A stretch of 33,460 bases of DNA. It comes from Amulumruptor sp947039275. Lineage in GTDB: Bacteria > Bacteroidota > Bacteroidia > Bacteroidales > Muribaculaceae. The stretch is from the NCBI GenBank assembly GCA_947039275.1, contig CAMQYL010000031.1, positions 1 through 33,460 on the forward strand, given 5' to 3'. Position 1 is the stretch's first letter, and each line of letters opens with the position of its first letter. The notes below the pieces were generated by a model, which was not told where the DNA came from, ran no database searches, and was given only the letters and a program-made list of their open reading frames with translations. Positions 16,899-23,823 of this stretch are shown piece by piece. The translations under genes were made by a program, and so were the position numbers.

Positions 16899-16949
16899 CC
16901 CGTTTTTAGCATTTTTTCGAGTGGTTGCAAGCAGCCAAATCTTTCCACT
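16899..16949 (-). promoter_or_regulatory. Probable SAM-II riboswitch upstream of metK
   Basis: On the minus strand the first bases of the predicted transcript form P1 (AGTGG, 16945-16949, pairing with CCACT at 16921-16925). The loop ends in TTGCAA directly before the 3' P1 strand, and the 3' part reads AAAATGCTAAAAACGGG. The order, the spacing and the words TTGCAA and GCTAAAAA equal those of the SAM-II (metX) aptamer as I remember it; the total is 51 bases against about 52. The terminal GGGTC can alternatively pair with GACCC (16883-16887), giving a plausible switch. It begins within a few bases of the predicted transcription start. Confidence 0.75.
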
Positions 16950-16953
16950 GCCG

Positions 16954-16984
16954 CAAAGTTACGAATTTTCCTCTGACCTGTCAA
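16954..16984 (-). promoter_or_regulatory. Promoter of metK
   Basis: TTG (16982-16984), 20 bases, then TAACTTTG (16954-16961) on the minus strand. The predicted start is at about 16948-16950, which makes the SAM-II P1 strand the very 5' end of the RNA. Confidence 0.78.
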
Positions 16985-17020
16985 CCCTCCGACCAAAAAG
17001 TGAAAAATGAATCGTCAGCT

Positions 17021-17111
17021 TGTAGGGACATGCCGTGGCATGTCCGCGTCCCCCTGACATTTTGCAAATGCTCCGCCTGGAGGGGCGGACATGCCATGGC
17101 ATGTCCCTACA
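17021..17111. repeat. TGTAGGG palindromic element, type A (two arms)
   Basis: Arms at 17021-17047 and 17085-17111 are identical in sequence to the arms of the 4876 copy, including the GT-centred left and AT-centred right palindromes. The core is 37 bases and differs from that copy except for CATTTTG and GCTC. It lies between the metK promoter and the 3' end of the small lipoprotein gene. Confidence 0.9.
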
Positions 17112-17122
17112 TGCTGTCAGGG

Positions 17123-17665
17123 TCAGTGGCGGACTTCAAGCTCGCGGTCGCATATCGTCCTGACACGACCGGCGGCGAGAACTGTCTCTAATCTGTCACC
17201 TCGTGCTGAGGCATTTGCTTCCATGGGCACCAATGTCCCATTCTGATACTTGGTGCTACCGGCGGCATCATAGCCCTCCACTAAAAATATCACTTTAGAT
17301 GACAGGGTGTACACATGGCTCGGATCTATCTCCGGGTAATCCGCCTTGGGTTTGGCTTCAACCTTGAACACGGCTTTTGCAGGAGCAGTGGCGGCGGCAA
17401 ACTCTATCTCTTTTGTAAACACATGTGTGATTGCCTCGGTCTTGCTCTGGCCGTTGGCATCGGTGTAGGTGACGGTGAAGTCATAGTAGGCGAAATAGTC
17501 CGCGCTGGCATCCACTGCGCTCATCACCTTATATTTTACTATGGAGCTACCAGCCGCCGGTTCGGGCTGCTTGGGCTCGTCGTTGTCGTCGCCGCATGAT
17601 GAGAGTGTGGCACATCCTGCCATGATGGTCAGCATCGCTAATGCTTTGTAGAAGATTGATTTCAT
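17123..17665 (-). CDS. Small surface-type lipoprotein of unknown function
   Basis: This 180-residue protein has a type II signal peptide MKSIFYKALAMLTIMAGCA with lipobox LSSC (Cys24) followed by GDDND, an acidic export signal typical of Bacteroidota surface lipoproteins. The remainder (about 35-180) is beta-rich with alternating hydrophobic residues (YFAYYDFTVTYTD, AVFKVEAKPKADYPEI, HVYTLSSKVIFLVEGYDA) and has the feel of a small immunoglobulin-like or lipocalin-like domain; I do not recognise the family. The start at 17665 is chosen over 17731, because the extra 22 residues precede the signal peptide and overlap the promoter. It is divergent from the AraC-output regulator. Confidence 0.72.
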   Translation of the reverse strand: MKSIFYKALAMLTIMAGCATLSSCGDDNDEPKQPEPAAGSSIVKYKVMSAVDASADYFAYYDFTVTYTDANGQSKTEAITHVFTKEIEFAAATAPAKAVFKVEAKPKADYPEIDPSHVYTLSSKVIFLVEGYDAAGSTKYQNGTLVPMEANASARGDRLETVLAAGRVRTICDRELEVRH

Positions 17666-17713
17666 AAAGATGATGTTAAAAAATGATTGATGGTTGATTG
17701 GTAATGTCAACGG

Positions 17714-17721
17714 CAAAGGTA
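17714..17721 (-). promoter_or_regulatory. -7 element of the small lipoprotein gene
   Basis: TACCTTTG matches TAnnTTTG; there is no clear -33 box. A perfect hairpin, ATGCCAT-TTCG-ATGGCAT (17730-17747), occupies the spacer/-33 region and is a candidate operator. Confidence 0.6.
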
Positions 17722-17819
17722 ACGGAGGCATGCCATTTCGATGGCATAATATTCCGTGGTATTTGTACGGAAAAATGTCCGAAAACCGATTCTGGCGTAT
17801 TTCAGACTGTTTTTTAGAC

Positions 17820-17827
17820 TAAATTTG
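17820..17827 (+). promoter_or_regulatory. -7 element of the AraC/TPR regulator gene
   Basis: TAAATTTG ends only 5 bases before the ATG at 17833. If functional, the mRNA is leaderless or nearly so. There is no clear -33 match at 19-21 bases upstream. Confidence 0.5.
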
Positions 17828-17832
17828 CGCTC

Positions 17833-19494
17833 ATGGTACATTTGAAATCATATTTGCTTGCAATCTTCATGGTGACGGTCTGTGCTGCCGCTGTGCATTC
17901 ACAGATGCCCGATTCCTTGCTTAAAGAGAAGCATCTGAAATCTTTGGTAGTGGACAATCCCGACAGCCTGCTGCGGCTGCTTGATGTGGCGGAGGCGCGA
18001 CGATTGCCGACGATGCCGCAATACCGCATTGACCTGCTGAGGGCAATGGCTTACAACGAGCTGCGTATGTTTTCTCTTAAGGAGCGTTATGCTATGAAGG
18101 TGCTTGACGATGATTCCATCGCCGCGCACCCCGACCTACGCCTCAACGCCATGGTCATGGCGTTGTCGGCGCAGTCGTTCTATGGCAATTACCGTGCTTC
18201 CTTGCCGCTTGCCATGGAGGCGATCAAGCTGGCGCGTCAGCTCGGCAACCGTCCGGGAGAGTACAACATATTGCAGACCGTGGCAGCTGATGCGTTTGAA
18301 TTCGGCGACCGCAAGCAGGGCTATGAATATCTTGAGCATGTGATATCGTCGGGCTACGGCTCTGACAAGGTGCGTGACCTTGCCAATGTGTCATCCGCGT
18401 TGGGCATGAAGGTCATACAGCTCTATGCCGATGACCGCTACAGGGAAGCTCTCGCCGAGAGCCGTCGGCGCATGGAGGTCATCAGCCGCATTGACAGCCT
18501 CGGAGGTGCTCCTGCCGGTTTCACCGACCAGCAGAGGGCATATACATATGCGCGTATGGCATCCTCGGCATGCCAGCTTGGTGACCGCCGCCTGGCCGAT
18601 GATGCATACCGTCGGTTCATGAGCACTGAATATGCCTCTACGGATTACGGCCGTGCATATATAGTTGACTATCTTCTTGAGTCACGTCAATATGGCAAGG
18701 TCTTGGAGTTTACACATCCTCTTTACGAGCTGTTGCAGCAGGCTGACACGATTAACGACGACTACTATAGCCTTCTTTACAGCAATGCCAAGGCATATGC
18801 CGGTCTTGGGGATGCCATGCGTGGTTTTTCGCTGATGGAGCGGGCGGTAGCTGTCAAGGACAGTCTCATCAGGCGCGAGAATCAGAGTCATGCCCAGGAA
18901 CTCGCCACGATGTTTGAGGTTGAAGAGAACGAGCTGGCGTTGTCGCAGTCACGCGAAGAGTCGGCTCGCCGCCTGACGTGGCTTGTTGTGTCGATAGGCA
19001 TTGTTGCGGTGGTGTCGGTTGCTCTTGCCGCTCTTTGGTGGCACTACCGCATGGTATTGAAACGTAACCGTCTGGCAGCACGGCAGATTGACGAACTTAT
19101 GGCACAGCGGTCTATCATGCGTGGTAACGAGGCTGAGCCAGATGGCAAGTCTGCTGATAAAGAGAAATTTATGGACATGGAAAGCCGCATAATCCAGCAA
19201 CTCCTTTTTCTTGAACAGGGATGCAACCGAGACATGATTGCTGACAGATGCTCGTTGTCCAAAGCAGCTGTGTCACAGTTGATTCAGCAATACGCCCGTT
19301 GCTCTGTATCCGAATACGTCAACCGACTGAAGGTCGAACATTCGGTAGAATTGATACGTCAGCACCCCGATTGGACCATTGAAGCCATAGGCTATGCCTC
19401 GGGGTTCAACAGCCGTAGCACCTACTACCAGCACTTCAACCGCATCTTCGGCATCACACCTGCCCAATACGCTGCCCAGCAGCCGAAAAAATAA
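17833..19494 (+). CDS. TPR sensor-type regulator with AraC-family DNA-binding output
   Basis: This 553-residue protein has a signal or anchor segment (about 1-24), a long TPR region (about 30-375) that would lie in the periplasm, one transmembrane helix (about 381-405), and a C-terminal AraC-type double HTH (about 445-550; WTIEAIGYASGFNSRSTYYQHFNRIFGITPAQY is its most conserved half). Such proteins put a periplasmic TPR sensor and a cytoplasmic transcription factor in one chain, as in many Bacteroidota regulators that lack a kinase. The closest target candidate is the lipoprotein gene divergent from it. The ligand is unknown. Confidence 0.85.
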   Translation: MVHLKSYLLAIFMVTVCAAAVHSQMPDSLLKEKHLKSLVVDNPDSLLRLLDVAEARRLPTMPQYRIDLLRAMAYNELRMFSLKERYAMKVLDDDSIAAHPDLRLNAMVMALSAQSFYGNYRASLPLAMEAIKLARQLGNRPGEYNILQTVAADAFEFGDRKQGYEYLEHVISSGYGSDKVRDLANVSSALGMKVIQLYADDRYREALAESRRRMEVISRIDSLGGAPAGFTDQQRAYTYARMASSACQLGDRRLADDAYRRFMSTEYASTDYGRAYIVDYLLESRQYGKVLEFTHPLYELLQQADTINDDYYSLLYSNAKAYAGLGDAMRGFSLMERAVAVKDSLIRRENQSHAQELATMFEVEENELALSQSREESARRLTWLVVSIGIVAVVSVALAALWWHYRMVLKRNRLAARQIDELMAQRSIMRGNEAEPDGKSADKEKFMDMESRIIQQLLFLEQGCNRDMIADRCSLSKAAVSQLIQQYARCSVSEYVNRLKVEHSVELIRQHPDWTIEAIGYASGFNSRSTYYQHFNRIFGITPAQYAAQQPKK

Positions 19495-19553
19495 CAGTAG
19501 ATAGTCGTTTTGCCCTCGTGGAGGCAGCTTGCTGCCGCTTGTCCCCAGTGTGC

Positions 19554-19588
19554 AAAAAAAAAGATAGCCGGCTTCACAGTCGGCTATC
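19554..19588 (-). terminator. Intrinsic terminator of the small minus-strand unit
   Basis: GATAGCCG/CGGCTATC (19563-19570 and 19581-19588) form an 8-base-pair GC-rich stem with a 10-base loop, followed on the minus strand by nine consecutive T (19554-19562). On the plus strand the T tract is poor, so it mainly serves the minus strand. The nearest upstream minus-strand promoter is at 19824. Confidence 0.85.
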
Positions 19589-19821
19589 GTCGTTTCCACT
19601 CTCAGGTGATGTTCTAAATCAGAGTTCTTAATTTGTAGAAATATATATGCGTAGGACAAAATAATCTAATAATTCCTTTGTGTCATTGCTTCCTAAATCG
19701 GGAATATCATATTGGAAACCACCCCATGATTGTAGGAGTCAAAGCGAGAGAGAATAATTTATCAGAGCATTTTCTATATCGTAAGTTCTTGCTTGTGCCA
19801 CCCTTGCTCTCAAGGAGGTGA
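19563..19821 (-). ncRNA. Candidate short transcript (about 265 nt) with interrupted open frame
   Basis: A promoter with a perfect -7 (19824-19831) and a strong terminator (19554-19588) delimit a unit with no known gene. The RNA would begin at or next to ATCACCTCCTT, identical to the 16S rRNA 3' tail (anti-Shine-Dalgarno). A frame from TTG 19813 reads 24 codons to TGA (19741-19739, context CTTTGAC) and continues for 36 codons in the same frame to TAA at 19628. The part after TGA (SWGGFQYDIPDLGS...) looks protein-like. The words CATCACCT...GAGAG occur at both ends (near 19823 and near 19610). It may be a small RNA, a small gene with a readthrough or selenocysteine-like TGA, or a decayed gene. 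Confidence 0.45.
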
Positions 19822-19823
19822 TG

Positions 19824-19854
19824 CAAAATTACGACAGCTCCGGGCGTTTGTCAA
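19824..19854 (-). promoter_or_regulatory. Promoter of the small minus-strand unit
   Basis: TTG (19852-19854), 20 bases, then TAATTTTG (19824-19831) on the minus strand. The rest of 19855-19967 is AT-rich with an inverted repeat CTCTAAA/TTTAGAG (19930-19936 and 19956-19962) close to the 3' end of the next gene upstream. Confidence 0.7.
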
Positions 19855-19967
19855 TCAATTGTAGCCAAATAGTAGTATTATTAAAACATCTTTTATTTGG
19901 TAGTCAAGCATTTAGTCTTGTGATGAGGTCTCTAAATAGTAGTGGTTAATTGTTGTTTAGAGCGGAT

Positions 19968-21629
19968 TTATTGCCCGATTTTCATCACTTTTTCCTCAAA
20001 ACTGTCGCGGTCTCCTATGGCTGCATTGCGCATTTTGACGCGGTAGTTGTATATGGTCGAAGTGCTGCGGCGGAGGAATGTGGCGATACGGTCTGACTCG
20101 GTGATGCCGAGTCGCATCAGGGCAAACACTCGCATCTCGTTGCTGAGGGTGTCGGGGGCGGGCATCACGAGCCGTTTGTCAGGCTCGAGCAGATCGTTGA
20201 AGCGCTCTACGAAATCTGGAAACAGTCGCAGAAACGTCGTGTCGAAGTTGTGATAAAATTCCTTAAGTTCGCGGTCGTGGAGATTTGACGAGTTGAGGTG
20301 GTCGAGCATCTGCTGGACACCTTTGGTTCGCGCTATCGAACGCAGGTTGTTGCGGTAGCGGTCAAGGCTGTCGATATAATATGAGCACAGGTTGAGATAC
20401 TGGAGTATGTAAGCGTCTTTGGTTGTGTTGCTCTGAGTGAGAGTGTGGTTGAGTGACTTCAGACGCTTGGATGCGATGACGAGACGCTCGTTGAGAAGTG
20501 ATTTGGCGCGGTTTGCCCTGGAGGCTCGGCGTAGCTGCTGGTACAGAAACCACAGCACTATCAGCAGAGCTATCGCAAGAATGGCGATACCTATGGTCAT
20601 GGCAGTCTGGAGACGTGTGCGCTCATAGTTGCGTTTGTCATGGGCTGATATGATGACAGGCATCATGTTATTGATAGCGAGGAGGTTGTTGTTGACCTTC
20701 GATGCGTAGTGGTCCTTGGTGGCAAAGGTCAGGTAGCGGTAGGCGCGGTCCACATCTCCGTTGCCGAAGAGGATGGTGGCGAGCTGGTAGAGCGAAGTGT
20801 AGTCGCGCACCGGCGACATCAGGTCATGGATGGAGCTGTTGGCAAGCAGCTGCGTTGCGCCGACTGTGTCACCTAGCGACAGATAGATCTGCGCAGTCAC
20901 GAAGTCAGCCATGGCTATCCCGTGTATGTCACGTGTGAGTCTCTCGCGGTTTGCGGTGATCACTTCTAATGCTTCCTTGTGACGCCCTTGGCTTCTGAGA
21001 TATGCTACTTTGTTGTAGGCGAGTCCTTTGCTCCCTGGCTTTGCGTTATCGATGAGCCACTGAAATTCCTTGTCGGCTCGGTTGCCTTTGGCAAACTGGT
21101 GGTTGGCTATGGCATCGTAGTAGCCTTTCCTTATGTCGGCATATCTCGCGGTGTCGGTCATGGCAAGGGACTTGAGCGTGTCCATGGCTATGATCTCATT
21201 TCCTGAAGCAAGCTCTGTCTTGGCTATGTTGACCTTTGCCTGAGCCATCGTGTGGGTGTCTCGGATTTTCAGTGCGGCGTCGTATTTGAGGCGCGCGTAA
21301 TGGGCTGCCGAGTCGAAGTCATAGGAGTAATATGCCTCAAACAAGCGGTGGTACAGACCCACGCGCCCTCGGTCATCCAGCTCATGCTGGAGCATGCGCA
21401 TCTGGTTGAGCTGCTGCTCTTTGTCGGCTATGATGTGGTCATGGATTGACATGATGGAGTCGATGCGCTCGAAAGCCGCCATGGTCTCCTGAGGATAATC
21501 CTCATTGTCGCGGACACATCCCGTGCTGCCGAATGCTATGGTGCAGATAGAAGTCCATATACAGCAGTGCCATGACAGAGTGTGCCAATCCATACAGTCT
21601 CTGAAAAATCGTATGTTTCTAATTATCAT
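19968..21629 (-). CDS. TPR membrane regulator, DUF6377-like
   Basis: The protein has a hydrophobic leader ending in a possible lipobox (FGSTGC) and a TPR region (about 70-330 in numbering from 21662). It then has one transmembrane helix (about 350-372), a coiled-coil-like linker, and a C-terminal domain with a LuxR-like HTH (LMRLGITESDRIATFLRRSTSTIYNYRVKMR). This arrangement matches the Bacteroidota DUF6377 regulators, which join a periplasmic TPR to a cytoplasmic DNA-binding tail. The start is uncertain: ATGs at 21662, 21629 and 21593 are all downstream of the -7 box. I show 21629, whose MIIRNIRFFRD... resembles a basic signal-peptide n-region. Its layout parallels that of the AraC/TPR gene 470 bases away. 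Confidence 0.75.
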   Translation of the reverse strand: MIIRNIRFFRDCMDWHTLSWHCCIWTSICTIAFGSTGCVRDNEDYPQETMAAFERIDSIMSIHDHIIADKEQQLNQMRMLQHELDDRGRVGLYHRLFEAYYSYDFDSAAHYARLKYDAALKIRDTHTMAQAKVNIAKTELASGNEIIAMDTLKSLAMTDTARYADIRKGYYDAIANHQFAKGNRADKEFQWLIDNAKPGSKGLAYNKVAYLRSQGRHKEALEVITANRERLTRDIHGIAMADFVTAQIYLSLGDTVGATQLLANSSIHDLMSPVRDYTSLYQLATILFGNGDVDRAYRYLTFATKDHYASKVNNNLLAINNMMPVIISAHDKRNYERTRLQTAMTIGIAILAIALLIVLWFLYQQLRRASRANRAKSLLNERLVIASKRLKSLNHTLTQSNTTKDAYILQYLNLCSYYIDSLDRYRNNLRSIARTKGVQQMLDHLNSSNLHDRELKEFYHNFDTTFLRLFPDFVERFNDLLEPDKRLVMPAPDTLSNEMRVFALMRLGITESDRIATFLRRSTSTIYNYRVKMRNAAIGDRDSFEEKVMKIGQ

Positions 21630-21715
21630 GATATTGCATAGCCTGGTTGAAACTCTCGTCACCTTGGTTCGGATGACGGAGAGAATAGGTTAACGCGCAT
21701 TTTCCAAATTAATGG

Positions 21716-21723
21716 CAAAGATA
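21716..21723 (-). promoter_or_regulatory. -7 element of the DUF6377-like gene
   Basis: TATCTTTG on the minus strand, within a very AT-rich stretch. A TTTG lies about 16 bases upstream, closer than the usual 19-21, so the -33 box is imperfect. Confidence 0.55.
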
Positions 21724-21802
21724 TTAAAATTTTGTAAAACAAAAAATACCGTATGCCACGATTGTATCTATACATTATAATATTAAATTCTGAAAAATTC
21801 GC

Positions 21803-21810
21803 TAAATTTG
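21803..21810 (+). promoter_or_regulatory. -7 element upstream of yqeY
   Basis: TAAATTTG, no good -33. Transcription would start near 21816 and the solo palindromic repeat at 21849-21875 would then be part of the yqeY leader. Confidence 0.5.
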
Positions 21811-21848
21811 CACTTCCAAAGACCTACAAGGAAATGCTTTAGCATACC

Positions 21849-21875
21849 TGTAGGGACATGCCGTGGCATGTCCGC
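21849..21875 (+). repeat. TGTAGGG palindromic element, type A, single arm
   Basis: The 27-base left arm, identical to those at 4876 and 17021, occurs here without a facing right arm. It lies 59 bases before the yqeY start and downstream of its -7 box, so it is probably transcribed into the mRNA leader. Confidence 0.88.
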
Positions 21876-21933
21876 CCTGCACAAGTGCATCAGCATTACA
21901 TTACACGAAACGATATAACGAAGAAATAGCCTT

Positions 21934-22383
21934 ATGGACCTATTTGACACAATCAGTGCCGACATCAAGTCGGCAATGCTCGCCAAGGAGAAGGTGCGTC
22001 TCGAGACTCTCCGCGGCATCAAAAAAGAATTTCTTGAAGCCAAGACAGCCAAAGGCGGCGACGGCACTCTCAGTGACGATGCCGCTCTGAAAATACTTGC
22101 CAAGATGTCGAAGCAGCGCAGGGAGACAGCCGTGATCTACGCCGAGCAAAACCGTCAGGATCTCGCTGACAACGAGCTTGCCGAGGCTGCCGTCATCGAA
22201 GAATACCTCCCCCAGCCGCTCTCCGATGAAGAGCTTACCGTCAAGCTTCGCGAAATCATCGCTCAGGTAGGTGCTACATCTGCCAAGGAGATGGGCAAGG
22301 TCATGGGCGTGGCTTCAAAGGCTCTCGCCGGACGTGCCGATGGCAAAGTCATCTCCGCCAAAGTGCGCGAACTCCTCGCCTGA
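21934..22383 (+). CDS. GatB/YqeY domain protein
   Basis: This 149-residue protein aligns with the YqeY family from end to end: MDLFDTISADIKSAMLAKEKVRLETLRGIKKE at the N-terminus, then YAEQNRQDLADNELAEAAVIEEYLPQPLS and a C-terminal helical domain (SAKEMGKVMGVASKALAGRADGKVISAKVRELL) shared with the tail of GatB. In GatB this domain contacts tRNA during Gln-tRNA amidation; free-standing YqeY has no settled role. It precedes serS on the same strand with a palindromic element between. Confidence 0.92.
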   Translation: MDLFDTISADIKSAMLAKEKVRLETLRGIKKEFLEAKTAKGGDGTLSDDAALKILAKMSKQRRETAVIYAEQNRQDLADNELAEAAVIEEYLPQPLSDEELTVKLREIIAQVGATSAKEMGKVMGVASKALAGRADGKVISAKVRELLA

Positions 22384-22407
22384 CAGACAAGTATAAACCG
22401 ACATGAA

Positions 22408-22486
22408 TGTAGGGACGCGGCGTGCCGCGTCAACGCATCAGACGATGAGTATTGCATTTGATGACGCGGCACGCCGCGTCCCTACA
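22408..22486. repeat. TGTAGGG palindromic element, type B (two arms)
   Basis: Perfect 24-base inverted arms at 22408-22431 and 22463-22486, each with the internal palindrome GACGCGG/CCGCGTC-like (core word ACGCGGCGTGCCGCGT). The 31-base core contains CATCAG and ATTGCATTTG, both also present in the type A copy at 28286. It lies between yqeY and serS. Confidence 0.9.
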
Positions 22487-22522
22487 AACCCTAACCGATA
22501 AAATCAATATACATAACGACAT

Positions 22523-23794
22523 ATGCTTACTCTACAGCAGATTAAAGCAGACCCCGCGCTGATAGTCGAGCGACTGGCAGTAAAGGGCTTTGACGCTCAG
22601 GAAAAAATCAACGAAATAATCGCTCTGGATGACCGGCGCCGCGCTCTCCAGCTCAACAGCGACAATATGGCAGGCGAACTGAAGAAGCACGCTGCCGCTA
22701 TCGGAGCTCTCATGAAAGAGGGCAAGAAGGACGAGGCTGACAAAGCCAAGGCTCTCGTGGCAGAACTTAAGGCATCGCAGGCTGCTGAAGCCGCCGAGCT
22801 GTCAGAGGTCGAGGGAAGCATCCGCGATATCCTGTTGACCATCCCCAACATACCCTGCGCAGCAGTACCCGAAGGTAAAACGGCTGCCGATAATGTGGTG
22901 GAGAAGACCGGCGGTCCGATGCCCGACCTGCCCGAGGATGCGCTGCCCCACTGGGACCTCGCCAAGAAATACAATCTGATCAACTTCGACCTCGGTGTGA
23001 AAATCACCGGAGCGGGTTTCCCTGTGTATGTAGGCAAGGGTGCACGTCTGCAACGTGCCCTCATCCAGTTCTTCCTTGACGAGGCTGGCAAGGCTGGCTA
23101 CCTGGAGATACAGCCCCCCTATGTGGTCAACGAGGCGTCGGGCTACGGCACAGGCCAGCTCCCCGACAAGGAGGGTCAGATGTACTACATCAATGAGGAC
23201 AACCTCTATCTCATCCCCACCGCCGAGGTTCCTGTCACCAACCTCTACCGCGACGTCATCCTGACTGACGATCAGCTCCCGGTCAAGAATTGCGCCTACT
23301 CGGCATGTTTCCGTCGCGAAGCCGGCAGCTACGGCAAGGATGTGCGCGGTCTCAACCGTCTGCATCAGTTTGACAAGGTGGAAATCGTGCGCATCGAGAA
23401 GCCCGAAAATTCCTACGCTGCTCTCGAGGAGATGAAAGACCACGTGCAGGGTCTGCTCGAGAAACTCGGTCTGCCCTGGCATATACTCCGACTCTGCGGC
23501 GGCGACATGAGCTTCACATCAGCCATAACATTTGACTTCGAGGTATTCTCGGCTGCTCAGAAGCGTTGGCTTGAGGTGTCGTCTGTGTCAAACTTCGAGA
23601 CCTACCAGGCTAACCGCCTCAAGTGCCGCTACCGCACCGCCGACAAGAAGACTGCCCTGGTACACACGCTTAACGGCTCTGCCCTGGCTCTGCCGCGCAT
23701 CGTGGCTGCCCTTCTGGAGAACAACCAGACTCCCGAGGGCATCGTAGTCCCCGAAGTGCTCCGCAAATACACCGGATTTGACATCATCAACTGA
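22523..23794 (+). CDS. serS: Seryl-tRNA synthetase
   Basis: SerS charges tRNA-Ser (and tRNA-Sec) with serine. The 423-residue protein has the N-terminal antiparallel coiled coil (about 28-100, rich in Lys/Ala/Glu) that grips the long variable arm, and a class II catalytic core. Motif 2 reads CFRREAGSYGKDVRGLNRLHQFDKVE and motif 3 NGSALALPRIVAALLENNQ. The length is normal. It is followed after 29 bases by pheT, so these form an operon-like pair; the upstream gap with the type B palindrome shows no clear promoter. Confidence 0.97.
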   Translation: MLTLQQIKADPALIVERLAVKGFDAQEKINEIIALDDRRRALQLNSDNMAGELKKHAAAIGALMKEGKKDEADKAKALVAELKASQAAEAAELSEVEGSIRDILLTIPNIPCAAVPEGKTAADNVVEKTGGPMPDLPEDALPHWDLAKKYNLINFDLGVKITGAGFPVYVGKGARLQRALIQFFLDEAGKAGYLEIQPPYVVNEASGYGTGQLPDKEGQMYYINEDNLYLIPTAEVPVTNLYRDVILTDDQLPVKNCAYSACFRREAGSYGKDVRGLNRLHQFDKVEIVRIEKPENSYAALEEMKDHVQGLLEKLGLPWHILRLCGGDMSFTSAITFDFEVFSAAQKRWLEVSSVSNFETYQANRLKCRYRTADKKTALVHTLNGSALALPRIVAALLENNQTPEGIVVPEVLRKYTGFDIIN

Positions 23795-23823
23795 TTACCC
23801 ACCGTCACGACAATATCCCCAAT

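Noticed and set aside
19739..19745. CTT TGA C as an RF2-type programmed frameshift
   Set aside because: The +1 frame runs only 16 codons to a stop, there is no SD-like stimulator at the right distance, and the protein-like sequence continues in the original frame. Kept only as context in the finding on the interrupted frame.
19811..19952. Plus-strand AAGGAGGTG-ATG with a 43-codon frame as an SD-led small gene
   Set aside because: The spacing between AAGGAG and ATG is too short, the reading frame has poor composition, and SD sequences are little used in this phylum.
19930..19962. CTCTAAA/TTTAGAG inverted repeat as terminator of the DUF6377-like gene
   Set aside because: AT-rich seven-pair stem with a 19-base loop and no T tract after it.
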